Of a stretch of DNA of 64,000 bases, positions 33,121-43,005 are shown piece by piece. The notes under the pieces were generated by a model. It was not told the origin of the DNA and searched no databases. It saw nothing but the letters and a program-made list of their open reading frames with translations. Each line of letters begins with the position of its first letter. The stretch's first letter is position 1. This DNA is from Tilletia caries (lineage: Eukaryota > Basidiomycota > Exobasidiomycetes > Tilletiales > Tilletiaceae), in contig JALUTQ010000004.1 of the NCBI GenBank assembly GCA_032718865.1, positions 124,001 to 188,000 of the forward strand, read 5' to 3'. Made by a program: the position numbers and the translations under genes.

Positions 33121-33609
33121 ATGCACGCCGAGCTTCGTCTCTCGTCTACCGGCTCTGGCGAGTCGTTTGCCCCCAAGACCTTCATTTTTGACCGTCCTTC
33201 CACCCTCGAACTCGATGGCCACGTCCCCGGCTTGAACTTCCTCCCCGCTCCCGCTGCGGACAACGCCATTCTTCCCTCTTTTGCCTTGGTGATCGACCAG
33301 GCTTTCATTCGTTACGATGGTTCCTCCTTTACGCTCAAGTCCGTCCCCTGGCATTCTGACTCGGTGTGCATCGACGGACGGCTGCTCGGCGACCGTGTAC
33401 ATGCGCTCTCGGACGGCGACAAGCTGCGCTTTGGCAAATACTTCAAGGACGGTCTTCGCTTCGAAACGGAGTGCGCTGTTCGCGTTCGCATCTCTTTTTC
33501 CTCCTCCAGCACCCACGACCACGAATTGGCCCGGTGTACGCAAGCTCCTCAAAGACCTTCGGGAAGACAAGGCGCAGGATCGACCCAGCCGACAGTCAGC
33601 GAGCCGTGA
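33121..33609 (+). CDS. FHA-like domain ORF of element B, copy 2
   Basis: Identical in translation to the copy at 30751-31239, offset by exactly 2370 bp. See that entry for the domain description. The downstream frame change is also identical, so it predates the duplication. Confidence 0.55.
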   Translation: MHAELRLSSTGSGESFAPKTFIFDRPSTLELDGHVPGLNFLPAPAADNAILPSFALVIDQAFIRYDGSSFTLKSVPWHSDSVCIDGRLLGDRVHALSDGDKLRFGKYFKDGLRFETECAVRVRISFSSSSTHDHELARCTQAPQRPSGRQGAGSTQPTVSEP

Positions 33610-35706
33610 CAAAGCCGGGACGCTTTCGGCGAGTCGGGTACCAACCTCGGTACCGACTTCGGTACTGCAGTCTCCAGCTTCTCCCACTACTCCAGTACCG
33701 GTCTCCGACTCGCTTCTCCCATCTCATACGAGCATCCCCGGCATCAGCACCTCCTCGTCGTCCGCAATAGACCATACCACCAGCTCTGCGACCGAGTGTC
33801 GTCCCGTCGTGTCTCGTTCTTACGCGGAACTGATCGCACAACATTCCCATGCGTACGATCCACCACCTGCTTGCCTCGCTTCCGCTACCGCCGCAACGCC
33901 CAAATTCTCTTCTCCACCATGCATCATCTCAACAACACACTCGTCGACGGTCCTTGGTTTACCGCCTCCGGACTGCGCTTCTTCTGGCGAAGTCATCGAT
34001 CCATTGCGTCCGCGCACCAAAGCAGACCATGAGGGCATTCTTCAGGACGCGACCCAACTTGCTTCTGCCGAAACGGTGTCCGGCTCTTTGGTCTCCTCCA
34101 CCTCGGTATCGACTTCGGTACTCGCGCCCTCGTCACCGCATTCAACCGCACCGAGTCCCTCAGCCGCGCCTGGCAATCATGGCAGTGAGATAAGGTTGTC
34201 CCCGGAGTTGACGCGGAGCTGGGGTTTTGCGGACTCCGTACTCCTCCGACGGAGGGCTCCGCCGGAGGCGGAGCGCGGAGCTCACTTTTGAGAGATTTTT
34301 GACCTTAAAAAAGCACGGAGTCCGCCTGGAGGACTCCGCCGGAATTTACGCGGAGCGCGGAGCCCAATCCTGGGCCCACTAGTCAAAAAGTACGGAGCGC
34401 GGAGTCGTCAAAATTGTGCGAAAATTCCGGCGGAATTTCCGCGGAATTCCGTCGGAGCTGTGAGGTCACGTGACCTTATTTTTGGGTGCGCTCCGCCGGA
34501 ATTCCGTCCAAGTTCCGCGGAAATGTGCGGAATTCCGAGAAAAATAGGCATCGCCGAGACACGCGCAGGAGATAAAACAGGCATCATCATCCGTTGAGAG
34601 CTTCAGAATAGCACTGGAGTCAATACCGCAACAATGTTGGATGGTGAATGTATAGCTCTGATTGTGTTAGAGTCATTCTGAGAGCAAATTATACCACCAC
34701 TGCGCTCCGACGGAATTCCGCGGAATTCCGAGCTCCGCATACACGGAGCACGGAGGAGCATTATGAAAAACGCACAGAAAAACGCGGAGCGCGGAGCTGG
34801 GATTTCAACTTTTGTATAATTCCGTCGGAACGCGGAGCTGAGTTTTTTCAGCTCTGTCTTAGTCTGCGGAGGCGGAGCTCGCCTCAAAAAGTCAAAATTC
34901 CGGCGGAATTTGGAAGTGCGGAGGCGGAGCCCTCCGCGTTACTCCGGGGACAACCTTACAGTGAGAACGCGAAACCTTCGTCATCGCAAGTGACGTCTGC
35001 ACCGACCCTATCATCTCCTGCCCCCACATCAGAAGCTCCGACGCGTACCTGTCACAGCGAGGCGAGGCTTGGATCCGTCGACTGTGCGCTGGCTCGCATC
35101 CGATCAGCGTGGCTGCTATTGCGACAGGAGGTTATGGATGCAGCATCGGCTGCTCTTACCGCCACACAAGTTCCTTCTCATCCGCCCGTGCATGTGGCTG
35201 CCCCAACAGCGATCAGCTCTCCATATCGGCCCTCTTCTCCGAATCATGCTCTTGCTCGCGTCGCAGAGGCTTGGAGAATTGCGCGACAATGGATACATGA
35301 AGACTCAGCTCCGCCGACTACCGCCTCCGTATCATCCGTGCGCACTCCTGGCTCCCTTGCTTTGGATGTCGATCGTACGGTCTCAGCTCTTCCATACAAT
35401 CACTATGGCGACTGTAGCGCTGCTCCGTCGGTCTTCGCTCCTCCCCCGCCACTTAGCTCTTCACCTCATCACCTTCCGACTTTGTTTTTCCTTCAGGCCT
35501 TGTGTGTCATGGCTATGGACGTCGAATCCGTGCCTCGCCCATCCTCAGCTCTATCGCCCATTCACACACCACGCGCAGATACTTCGAAGCCTCTTCAGCC
35601 AGGACTCGTTTGCGCCTCTTTTTCTTCCCTATCCATTGAGCCGCATCCGGTGCATTCCTCAACCACGACTCGGGACAGTCGTCTTTTGTCGGTGGGGATG
35701 TGCTAG
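33317..35706 (+). pseudogene. Ser/Pro-rich ORF of element B, copy 2 (split by a MITE)
   Basis: The first part (33317-34190) equals copy 1 up to the word GNHGSE, where a MITE is inserted. After the MITE (34959 on) the same reading continues as AKPSSSQVTSAPTLSSPAP and then the intact C-terminus: ALARIRSAWLLLRQEVMDAA and HALARVAEAWRIARQWIHED, followed by Pro/Ser-rich sequence ending in the first bases of the LTR. These two motifs correspond to the pair in the element A ORF. Copy 2 is therefore interrupted in the middle, while copy 1 is frameshifted near the end. Confidence 0.65.
34191..34958 (+). mobile_element. hAT-like MITE inside LTR element B
   Basis: 768 bp with perfect 18-bp terminal inverted repeats (TAAGGTTGTCCCCGGAGT) and an 8-bp target-site duplication CAGTGAGA (34183-34190 and 34959-34966). 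The sibling copy of element B shows the empty site at 31813-31820. The interior is built of many short GCGGAGC / GGAATTCCG words in both orientations and has no transposase ORF. 8-bp TSDs are characteristic of the hAT superfamily, which must supply the transposase in trans. Confidence 0.92.
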
Positions 35707-38655
35707 ACGAGGTCCATGTGGCTCTTATCTTATCTTATCTGTTCTCTTCCTCTTCCTCTTCGTTTCCTTTCCTTTTCTCACACTCGCACTCCTCCGCATA
35801 GCAACACCAGTACCTCCACATTTCCCACGCTATTCTCTCTCCTCCTCATCTTTTCCCTTCCCGAGCTCATCCTTGTACTTAGTTCTTTCTCCTGGTCAAT
35901 TACTCACTCTTCACTTGTTGCATATTGCTTCGCACTGCTAGTCTATCTAGTACAGTTCTGCTACCTCTACATACGGACCAGCTGAGCTCGTTCGGTCACT
36001 CATTCAGCACGTCAAGGAAAGAGCCATCCCCACCGCCCAAGCCCAATTCAACGATGTTATCATGACTTATGCAGCCCAAGTCATGATGAACGAGCTACGC
36101 AACTGCCGGCGCGACTCTTTTTTGCACACTCCCTCGGCCACGTTAGACTCGGTTGCTTCCGGACAAGGTCAATGGGTTGCCCTCCTGGACCATTATCAGG
36201 AGCGATATCCCACAACCTCAACCTTCCTTCGCCATCTCATTCCGACTTCTCCTACCAACCATACAACAACATTGGACGGACACGTAGACGGGAGCGGTAC
36301 AGCTTCTAATGGAGACGCGGAGGAGAGTGAGGGACGAAAACGAAGAGGGGGAAGCGCAGGCAGATGGAGAAGAATTAGAGGAGGAGGAGGAGAACGATGA
36401 AGAGGAAGGGGAAGGGTTGGACCAGGATGGAGATGCGATGGATGTGGACGATTCTGATCATTCAGATCTCAGGTAGATGAGCAAGGCCGAAAGGGTATGA
36501 GTATAGATGTGCAACGTGACCCTGTGACCTGTCAAATGAGCGCTGTGCTGACATCTTTTCTATGCCTTTCAGACGATGACGGTAGTCATCTCTGTTCTAC
36601 TATTCTCGCAGAGTCGACAATGCAATCGATTCCAATGCCCCAACGCTGTCTTCTGCGAGCTATCGAACACATCATCGCTGATTTTCAACTTCCTCAATCG
36701 CCTCGGAATCACAGCGTCTCAGCGTTATGCCTATCGAGCTGTGACGTCGATGTCGACACGTATGGTGGAACAAGCTGCTTCCTCGGCTCGTAACCACGAT
36801 CGGATACCAATCTTTGTGCTGGACAACATCAACATATACGTTCGCCCCGCTGAGCAACGGGTACAGCAGAGTCCCACCATGCATTCATTCACGATGCGTA
36901 CAATGTTGGAGCTGAGACCTGAGTTCAAACCCGCAGACCTGAAGATCGAAGACTGCGAAGCGCTCAGATCGGCGGACAAAACAGCACTCCAAGTGAAGGA
37001 TCTCGAACCGAACGAGTCTTACCTACACGATGCAGCACTCATCCACATCAGTGAGGTCCTCTTTCGTCACATGAAGCTCTCTCGCCGACGCCGAACGCAG
37101 ATCTTGTCCGAGGTCGACCGCATGCGTCGAAATCACGATACTGACGTTCTCACCACTACTCAGACTGAAATCCACCCTCTCAAACTCGTACAGGAGGACG
37201 AAGGCAACTTGTCGGGAATGCAGCAAGTGCTGCATCAGACGATGAGAGTTGTGGGATGGAATGTGGGCGACAAGGCTCTTCCAGTGGTGGGAGACCTGCT
37301 TACGGTCAACAACATCCTCAGCGTTGTCGCTGTGTCCGAAGACGAGCCCGAACCCATCAATCAACTCAAGTTCCTGGCTCCTTGGTCTGCGCCATGGCAC
37401 ATGCTGCTAGCATGGACCAGGCTGCTCTTTCGTCAAAACTATCTCAGTGACAAGGCTGGGTCAGATCTCTCGCTGGATCGAGTGCGAGAGATGCTGAATC
37501 GCGGAAAGACGGGATTGAACGTGAAGGAGCCCCAGTTCAACGAGGGTTGGGCCCTGCTACGACATACTTTCGAAGGAAGACTTCTTGCGGCCATGAAGTG
37601 AGTAGCTGTGTCCTGTCGCTGCTTCTTTATCCGGTTAGCATGCTCATGAACCTCTTCAACCTTCAGCACCGTTATGGGAGAGGAATGGGATGTAGCAGAA
37701 TGGACACCTCCGAAGCGCGACTTTTTTGCAGCCTGTCGCCGGCTGTATTGTGATCATATCTCCCCGGAAGCGGTGGTCACTGCTCAACAGAATAAGGACC
37801 AAGTAAAGGCGGCGGCAGGTCTGTTATTGCGGGACTCTCTCATTGGGATAGAATACAAGGTCGCAACGAAGAAAGGAGACATCGGTCGCATGGCGCAAAC
37901 GGAGAGATACATGCTTCTCGGCTTCATCGCCACTGGGCAACATAACTACAAGAACAATCTGCCCAGTCGCGCCCTTGCGGCCAAGGTCCTTCCATCCCGG
38001 GCCCTGCGAGTCTTGTACGGGGCGTCGTTGGTGAACAGGCATGGAAGGGCGGGAGATTGGGAGGCAGCCGATCATCTACAGGAGACGTTTGTGAAAGAAG
38101 TAAAGGTGAGCGCATCGCACCTCGTCCTGCATCAGATGGCACCAGGCGATGTGCAAGAACTGACTTCACTTGTACATGAGCAGGCTGCAGCGTGCTGCGT
38201 GGAGGCAGAGTGGTTCCAATCTTGGACAACGCCTGGAAGACCGAATCTCGGCACTGCCGCACGTCTCTCAGGCAACCAAGATCACGGCGAGTGCCCAGCT
38301 TGAGCTTCACAGCAAGATTCATGTCGACGGTATCATCTCACAAGGATGGTCCAAACTTCGCAACGGCAGCTTGCGCAAATTCCAACGCTCAGGAGATGCA
38401 CTTTCGATTCGGGAGGCGATGCTGAAGACAGTGGCGCGACAATCGGACGACGAGGAAAGCAGCGACTCCGACGACGAAGGAGCAGGCGATGATGTGGATG
38501 ACGAGCAATGGGACGAGGCGGATAGGGGACTGCGAGCGCGACTCGCTGCAGAGAGGAGCGATGGTGGACTTCTGAACGAGATGTGATCCAGGCAAAGGAG
38601 TGAATTCGTGCGATGTTCAGAGTGTTGACTGTTGCGTGCGGAAAATAAAACTCAC

Positions 38656-41286
38656 CATATGTTTTCTTCTCACGCCAGTCACCACCATTGGTGAGATCCT
38701 TTGCAAAGTCTTGAGCAGTGGGCTGACGTGCCCAAGTAAAGCAAGCATCGGAGAGAGATTGCAAAAGGAAAGCGGGCAAGATTTCCGCTTCGGTGCCCAG
38801 GAGCTGCCGAAGCGGCTCCACGTCGAATCGATGATAGGTTGCTCCTAGTTTCGCTATGCGCCCTGCCATCGCTACAATGCAAATCACACTGAGATCAGAG
38901 AGAACGCTCTCGGGAGAGGGGAGAAACCCTCCATGCGTTCTTCGCTGCCGAAATAGTTGGTGCCGCCAGTCCAGGAGATGCTGACCAAGGCTGAGCCGGA
39001 GAGGGGACAGAGCTGCATGTGGGCGTGGAAAACGATAGGCTCGAATTGAGCGGGAAGATTCGGGGGCTTCGGGTACTTCGCGTATGTCGAACACCCTCAA
39101 TGGCAAGTCGGGCACGCAAAAGTCGCAGCACGACGTGGCTGCACACTCGCGTCGCTCGCTCGATGGCTCGATCCAGAGACATGCTTGCATGTGGCTGTGA
39201 GACTGAGAGGAATCCGATATGGACGGTAATTGTGGTGAGACTGTGTTGTGCGGTGGAGCAAGAAGGAAGAAGGAAGACTCGATCAGCTGAGAATGCATCC
39301 ACTCGAAATCCATCCTCATCGGCTCCATCACCACTGCTCGTCGACAGCAGCCACCCTGAACAAAGCGCAATAGCGCGGGTTCGGCCTTGGCTCGCCGAGC
39401 AGCTTTGGCCAAGGATGTTTTGTCTCCACCAGTGCCTCTGGCGGCAGAATGGCTGGTACTAGCGTGTTGAGAAGCGGAGTTGGTGGTGGTGGTGGTGTTG
39501 TTCCGGATGTTGTTTGATTCGAAAGCCCACGACTCAGCCAACAAAACAGCGACACCTGTTTTGCTCAGCTGCCGCATGGCACGTCCCGCATGTTGAACAA
39601 ACTCGGTCAACGTTCGAGAGAGTCGAAACTGGATGATGAGGTCCACATCGGCCACATTGAGTCCCATTCCTCCAGCTTCGGTCGCCACCAGAATCCGCAG
39701 ACCGCTCGTTTTGTAGAAGCGCTGCAGCACGTCGGTTTTCAGCGCATTGGTGCCCAGAGACGTGAACGAGCAGACGGCGGAAGCTAGGCAGGGATCCAGA
39801 AACCTCTTAATTGCGTCTGCCGCCTTGTATGCCTCGTGCTTCGTCCGGACATAGATGATTGTCTTGGGTATGTCTTCGGGCTGTTTTGCAAGGGGGGAGA
39901 AGAAGGAAGCGAGATCACGAAACGAGGTATTGCTGTGGAACATAGCGCGCACCTCGAGCCTGATGTTGGGGCGATCTGTGCCTGCATCACAGGCAAAGAA
40001 GCTTGGTCTGCCAAAGTCCAATGCTCTCCAGGCGGTCTTGAGGGTGCTGGAAGGAAGCGTGGCGGTACAGGCAAGCACAGGAACACGAGCTCCAACGAGG
40101 TGCCGGAGCACACGGATCTTGCCAAAGTCGGGTCGAAAGGCTTCTTTTGTGCGGGAACTTTCTTGCGTTCCCCATTCGTCGACGAAAATTCCGCCAACCT
40201 TGGCCCGAAAACTCTTCTGCGAGAGGGCGTGAGACACAGGAGAGTTGGAAATCAGAGTCTCTGGAGAGGCAAAGATCAGATTGAACGCGCCACGCTTCAA
40301 TTCTGCCAGTAGTCGCGCGCGACGGCTCTGCCTCCGTTCTTCTTCCGTAAGGCTGCTGCTCGTCGCACTGCAAGCACAGATGAAGAGAGTCCTGATCAGC
40401 ACAAGTCACAACAGATCAACGGACAACGTGTACTCTTCCGAGTGTCGACAGACGACAGCGATTCGTTCAATGACCATTCTGGTCCTGTCCCCAACCCAAG
40501 TTCCCAACCGTCTTGCTGAATCCTGATCTGCGTCGAGATTCCGCACCCTGAGCCTACAGCGTACTCAGTTGCACCCATCCCAATGACCAAATCTCTGGGC
40601 CGGAAGTCCAAGTGTCAAAGACTCGGCGGCCAGGCTCCGCTGTACCCAGTACCCACTAGGCCACTCAGCCCACAACACACACTCTCTGACCTCTGTACGC
40701 GAGACTGAGAACGTACCTTTGACTCTCGGGATCAGGTAAAACCTCTCTTCTTCCGCTCAGGGTCTCGCCGTCCAGAATATTGGCCTTGATCGTTGTACCC
40801 TTGAACTTCGACGCCTGTGTGAATCACGATGGAGATATGGAGATCCAAATCACAACACGGTCAGAATTTGGAACTCAGAGATAAGTAAACAACAGAATAA
40901 TGGTCCAGTGTACATTGAAGTGGGACTCACTTGTTCCTCCTGAAGAGATCGCAGCGGAGAAACGACTACGAAGGTCAAGTCAGGGCGAAGCCGGGCGGCA
41001 AGCTCCAACAACATTGACTTTCCTGACCCTGTCGCAGACATGACTATGCCATCGTGACCAAGAAGCATTTGACGCACAGGTTCAACTTGAAAGTGAGCAA
41101 GTTGGAAAGTCGCGTCATTTCGTGCCGCCCGAATTACCGCCTGGGCTCGACGCATGAACTCCTGCTGGGACTCGACCGAGTGCTCTCCGTCCTGTTCGTG
41201 GTCTGATTCGTCCTCCCAATCCTCCTCTTTGTCTATCTCCCCATCTCTGTCGTGAGTGTCGTCTGTGCGGCTGCGCCGTCCTCGAT
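38656..41286 (-). CDS. RecQ-like DNA helicase converging on the DUF6589 gene
   Basis: Visible exons: about 40931-41286, 40717-40814 and from 40367 down to about 38656; 5' and 3' ends are uncertain. Order: acidic N-terminus (EDWEDESDHEQDGEH), FQVEPVRQMLLGHDGIVMSA, Walker A TGSGKSMLLE, VVVSPLRSL, NLIFASPETL, a motif II region reading IFVDEWGTQ, then ACTATLP (III), TIIYVRTKHEA (IV), LRILVATEAGGMGLNVADVD (V), QHAGRAMRQ (VI). A zinc-binding-like set follows (GGCCRRAVV ... CCDFC). The C-terminal about 130 residues resemble no domain I know. RecQ helicases unwind DNA during recombination. The open frame runs on antisense through the DUF6589 3' end, but that part looks like a shadow. Confidence 0.8.
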
Positions 41287-41592
41287 CTTGAAAAAACGAA
41301 GTTGCAAGTCACCCTCCCACACGGTCCCAACGATAGCTAGGATTCTCAAACTCCGCAAGAAGTACTGATACACACGATCTCAAAATATTGTTACAGAGTC
41401 AAGAAATCTTAATAAGCTGCATCTCGAGCTGGGAGCTGTGGAAAGGAGGGCATTTGGCCGTTTTGGTCAGCCAGCTCTGCCAGTTTTTGGAAACTTGTCG
41501 CGTGACCCCCCTTCCCCCTGTAATCCCGTCTTTCCTTTGCTTATATACCTCTGAAGTCAAGGAACAATAGAAGGCGAGATGCATGAAGATAT
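41287..41592. other. region between the RecQ gene and the tRNA-like repeats
   Basis: Holds the uncertain 5' end of the RecQ gene (a possible upstream exon around 41310-41380, minus strand, ending in YRWDRVGG) and short unassigned sequence. Confidence 0.3.
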
Positions 41593-41950
41593 GTTGGATA
41601 TATGCATCATCCATGACACTTGGGTAGAGACTGGTCTCACCTTTTAGTATAGTGGTAGAATGTTCACAACAGATTAAGAGTCTGATCGACTCTGTCGTGA
41701 GTTCGATTCCCGGTATCTCCAGACTTCTTTTCCGACCATTTTCTTGTCGGGTGCTTGTCGGGTTTTTTTCCACAGCACGTGCTCCGGGTACTCCGGGCCG
41801 AAAGAGTCTCGCCCCTAGTCCTATGGGGTCTCGCGTCTCAGACCAAAGGGTCATGATGATGAGAGGGAGTGTTGGATATATGCATCATCCATGACACTTG
41901 GGTCGAGACTGGTCTCACCTTTTAGTATAGTGGTAGAATGTTCACAACAG
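41593..41950 (+). repeat. two 80-bp direct repeats with tRNA-like promoter boxes
   Basis: 41593-41672 and 41871-41950 are identical except one base (GGGTAGAG/GGGTCGAG). Each contains TTAGTATAGTGGTAGAATG, which matches a tRNA D-arm / A box. After copy 1 the sequence continues through a long hairpin (ACAGA...TCTGT) to GAGTTCGATTCCC, a B box, then GTATCTCCA. The T arm does not pair properly, so this is a tRNA-derived (SINE-like) element rather than a working tRNA gene. Copy 2 stops abruptly at CACAACAG and joins the remains of the myosin light-chain gene. Confidence 0.7.
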
Positions 41951-43005
41951 CGTTCTCCTCCGGGGAGACCTTGCGAGCGACAGGCAGAGTTTTGGCATCT
42001 GTTTCTTATACAGCAAGAGCAGTACTGGTTATCGCTGAACGGAGACCGCGCGAAGGAGATAGCAAGGAGGCCAACGTACCAATGATTCGGAGAGTGTGTG
42101 TGAGATACGGACGCGCCAACCTGTACGTTCTTGAGCAGCTCGTCGACTTCCTCGTTCTCGAGCTTCTCGCCGAGGGAGGTGAGGAGGTAGCGCAGTTCGC
42201 CGACGGAGATGCACCCGCTGCCTTCCTTGTCGAACACCCGAAACCGCGGATGAACTCCTCTGTGTGAATCATGGAGAGGGAGGGAGGGAGTCAGCCATGG
42301 AATGAGCGGAGGATGGCGATGCGAGCGAGAGACTGACCCGGAGTACCAGAAGGCTTGAACTCATTCGGCCTGTTCAAGATGTGCAAGAATGTATTGAAGT
42401 CGACCTCGTTCCCGACGTCGGAAGCGAGTTCCGCGACTTCGGCCTGTGTCGTGTTCTGTTCGACTGCTATGTTGGCTATAGAAGGAAAGTGGGGAAGAGA
42501 ATATTCACCTGATGTGATCTCTGGGAGTAAAGCTATGTGAGAAGCTGAGTGTGTGAAAAGTATATATGAGGAAAAGTATGAGTTTCACTAGTCTAGGTAC
42601 AAAGGGAAGCTCGGCTATTTCTAGTTATGAGGTGGTGTATGAGAAGAGCTGCTTCAGGTCGCTGCAGGGTGCGTGAGAAAAGAAGAGAGAAGATGGCGCG
42701 CCGTTGCGCAACGAATCAGAGGCAGAAAAGGGAAGAAGTGATGACGCGTCGTTGCGCAACGAATTGGAGTGAAGGAAGGGAGAAGAGTGGTGTCTGTGCG
42801 AGCAAGGAAATCGGGCGAATCGGAACGGGTCGGAACGGAATGGAGCAATAGAGAATGGAGTTACTTAGTATGAGAGAGGAGAGAGCAATTACCTGTCCGC
42901 CAGCACAACTGCGCGGAAGAGGTCGCTGAGGGGTTCGCGGGGGACGGAGCCTCGTCCGCGCTTGTCGAAAAGGTTGAAGGCCTCGCGGTGGTCTGCGTCG
43001 CTCAT
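41951..43005 (-). pseudogene. decayed myosin light chain / EF-hand gene (Cdc4/Mlc1 type)
   Basis: Minus strand. It starts MSDADHREAFNLFDKRGRGS (43005). A central exon encodes NTTQAEVAELASDVGNEVDF and NTFLHILNRPNEFKPSGTP. Exon 42121-42259 encodes EEFIRGF and then, in another frame, VFDKEGSGCISVGELRYLLT ... EEVDELLKNVQ. Relative to the family (GF-x-VFDKEG) one base is missing after GGTTTC, producing a frameshift. The last exon (x-NY-x-EFV-x-MIL) is absent: sequence ends at the tRNA-like repeat junction at 41950. These light chains are essential for cytokinesis, so an intact copy should exist elsewhere. One intron boundary (around 42480-42890) is unresolved. Confidence 0.75.

Larger units (their letters stand above)
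30186..35954 (+). mobile_element. LTR-internal-LTR-internal-LTR array (element B, tandem dimer)
   Basis: Three nearly identical LTRs, 30186-30441 (256 bp), 32555-32811 (257 bp, one extra T) and 35699-35954 (256 bp), begin TGTGCTAGAC and end CTATCTAGTACA (imperfect inverted ends TGT-CTAGA). They enclose internal regions of 2113 bp (30442-32554) and 2887 bp (32812-35698, enlarged by a MITE). The whole array is flanked by one target-site duplication, GTTCT (30181-30185 and 35955-35959). Each internal region starts with TGGTGATGAGAGTAGA and ends with hairpin ACGACTCGGGACAGTCGT plus GGTGGGGA. No RT, integrase, protease or RNase H coding is seen, so it is non-autonomous. Confidence 0.92.
30018..38586 (+). 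pseudogene. DUF6589-family gene split by a retrotransposon array
   Basis: The N-terminal piece (30018-30185; DDKTRRIDAVLDAMSD, RVGLWITGAAGS) stops at the target site GTTCT. It resumes in the same frame at 35955 (STYGPAELVRSLIQHVKERA, QWVALLDHYQERYPTTSTF). Later exons are 36573-37597, 37667-38105 and 38191-38586. They hold the DUF6589 hallmarks: VISVLLFSQSRQCNRFQ, LNRLGITASQRYAYRAV, IFVLDNINIYVRPAEQRV, VVGDLLTVNNI, RRLYCDHISPEAVV and KKGDIGRMAQTERYMLLGF, then an acidic Ser/Asp tail. The junction between about 36310 and 36573 is unresolved because the frame changes around an acidic stretch. DUF6589 proteins are numerous in basidiomycetes and of unknown function. The array between 30186 and 35954 must disrupt expression. 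Confidence 0.8.

Noticed and set aside
36327..36476. Acidic open stretch (Asp/Glu-rich) after the DUF6589 N-terminal part as a certain exon
   Set aside because: The frame cannot be connected in phase to either neighbour with good splice sites; purine-rich DNA gives acidic text by chance. Left unresolved in the gene model.
38333..38655. C-terminal extension of the RecQ open frame
   Set aside because: It is antisense to the conserved DUF6589 3' exon and becomes Arg/Pro/His-rich, typical of a shadow frame; a splice donor at 38655 (GTGAGT) precedes it.
41640..41725. A working tRNA gene
   Set aside because: A and B boxes are recognisable, but the T stem does not pair, no 7-bp acceptor stem can be drawn, and the anticodon region is a long hairpin.
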